A DNA stretch of 64,000 nt from Chloroflexota bacterium. GTDB lineage: Bacteria; Chloroflexota; Anaerolineae; Anaerolineales; UBA4823. A program made the translations under genes and the position numbers. Location: the NCBI GenBank assembly GCA_029265355.1, contig JAJUJL010000011.1, forward strand, positions 101,264-165,263, written 5' to 3'. Under the pieces are notes generated by a model. That model was not told the origin of the DNA. It saw only the letters and a program-made list of their open reading frames with translations, and ran no database searches. Within the stretch, counting starts at the first letter, position 1; each line of letters begins with the position of its first letter. Below are positions 63,323 through 64,000 of this stretch, in pieces.

Positions 63323-64000
63323 GGGGCGATCCTATCAAGTGTGCACGCAAAGGTTGTCAAAAAAGGGGAGCCTCAGGTAGGATAGGAGTTTCCGACAACC
63401 ATCCACCCCGGAGGCTCCAAATGGACTATAACATGGAAGTGATCAACAGTGCAGCAGAACAACTTGCCGAGATGCTCAAAGCGATAGTGATCAGCCAATA
63501 ACAGCAGGGGCAGGGCGGAATATCCATTGCCCAGATCGAGGGTCATCTGCGGGAGGTTGTACGCCAGATTGGAATGCAGGCGCTGAGCCACTTTTTGAGT
63601 GCGATGCAAACCACACCGGCCTTAGAGATCCCCTGTACCTGTGGCGGGAGTTTACAGTACCAACGAATGCGAGAGGCGCGGATCATCAGTGTGTTTGGCA
63701 AAACGAGCTACCAGCGGGCCTATTATGCAGGCTGTTCGTGTCAGAAAGGCAAAGCACCTCTGGACGAGCAGTTTGGGATAGTGCCTGGAGCGGTGACTGC
63801 GGGGTTGGCCCAACTCTTAGCCTTGGCTGGGATTGAGTTCTCGTATGATCAAAGCCCGAAATGGTTACAGGCTTATCTGCTTTTCGACATTTCCGAGAAC
63901 ACGGTGCGTGCGGAAACCGAGCGGATGGGGGCCTTGCAGGAAGAGCAAGAAGAAGCGCTCATCCAACGCAGCCAGGATGAAGTCTATCTCCAGGAACGGC
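63323..64000 (+). mobile_element. Insertion sequence, left part (ISKra4-like)
   Basis: Begins near GGGGCGATCCTATC at 63323, after the trp -35 box, and runs off the window end. The assignment rests on the transposase frame at 63421; the right end is not visible and terminal repeats cannot be confirmed. The untranslated 98 bases before the start codon hold three interleaved inverted repeats (63330/63381, 63352/63394, 63367/63411). Confidence 0.65.
63421..64000 (+). pseudogene. ISKra4-family-like transposase, in-frame stop, cut by window edge
   Basis: ATG 63421 with GGAGG at 63410-63414 opens a frame of 26 codons ending in TAA at 63499. The same frame continues without a further stop to the window end (about 166 more codons). 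Downstream residues include IPCTCGGSLQYQRMREARII, GCSCQKGKAPLDEQFG and LLFDISENTVRAETERMG. These are Cys-pair and helix-turn-helix-like features that I associate with ISKra4-type transposases. Either a nonsense mutation has inactivated it, or the real start is internal. The 3' end and catalytic region are not in the window. Confidence 0.65.

Noticed and set aside
1..64000. tRNA, rRNA or CRISPR arrays
   Set aside because: No cloverleaf with conserved T-loop sequence, no rRNA core motif and no regularly spaced direct repeats were seen in the gaps.

Overview
The window looks like a chromosomal piece of an Anaerolineae-like member of the Chloroflexota. This is an inference from gene content: a tryptophan operon behind a T-box leader, a large exopolysaccharide (EPS) locus with surface lipoproteins and concanavalin-like domains, no outer-membrane Wza-type export gene, and a moderately GC-rich composition. 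No rRNA, tRNA or CRISPR array is visible, so the placement is tentative.

Bases 1-9262 hold housekeeping and transport genes. A minus-strand run carries a cation diffusion facilitator (cut by the window edge), a YigZ/IMPACT protein, the AzlC/AzlD pair, an M14-like DUF2817 peptidase, a YfcC-type permease and an ABC exporter with an odd insertion in its ATPase domain. A dienelactone-hydrolase-like enzyme, an uncharacterised protein and a hypoxanthine phosphoribosyltransferase follow.

Bases 9364-55917 are one co-directional minus-strand EPS locus of about 46 kb. It reads from a consensus-like promoter near 55917 to an intrinsic terminator near 9360. In order of transcription it encodes: a processive GT2; a phosphoglycosyl transferase initiator; a WecG/TagA glycosyltransferase fused to two STAS domains; a nucleotidyltransferase-like/PGT-like fusion with degenerate motifs; a partner-switching module (STAS, SpoIIE phosphatase, RsbW-like ATPase, CheY-like receiver); a CDP-sugar/C-methyl-sugar block; surface proteins (VCBS/LamG); methyltransferases; Wzz, Wzx, a Walker-A-less CpsD-like protein and a Wzy-like ligase/polymerase; many GT4 and hexapeptide acyltransferases; an amino-sugar block (SDR, DegT aminotransferase, acyltransferase); a GH44 glycanase; and two tandem paralogous membrane proteins. 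The logic is Wzx/Wzy-type assembly, with an embedded phosphorylation-dependent switch that may act directly on a glycosyltransferase.

Bases 55943-62808 are a compact trpEGDCFBA operon. It is preceded by a tryptophan T-box riboswitch (UGG specifier) with a near-consensus promoter and a terminator. A palindromic 88-bp repeat sits between the T-box terminator and trpE. Two more copies of that repeat lie at 9266 and 24944.

Bases 63323-64000 are the left part of an insertion sequence with an ISKra4-like transposase frame broken by an in-frame TAA. It abuts the -35 box of the trp promoter. The points most worth a second look are the STAS-fused glycosyltransferase with its switch genes, the pseudoenzyme-like members of the assembly machinery, the covarying palindromic repeat, and the structured leader of the EPS operon.
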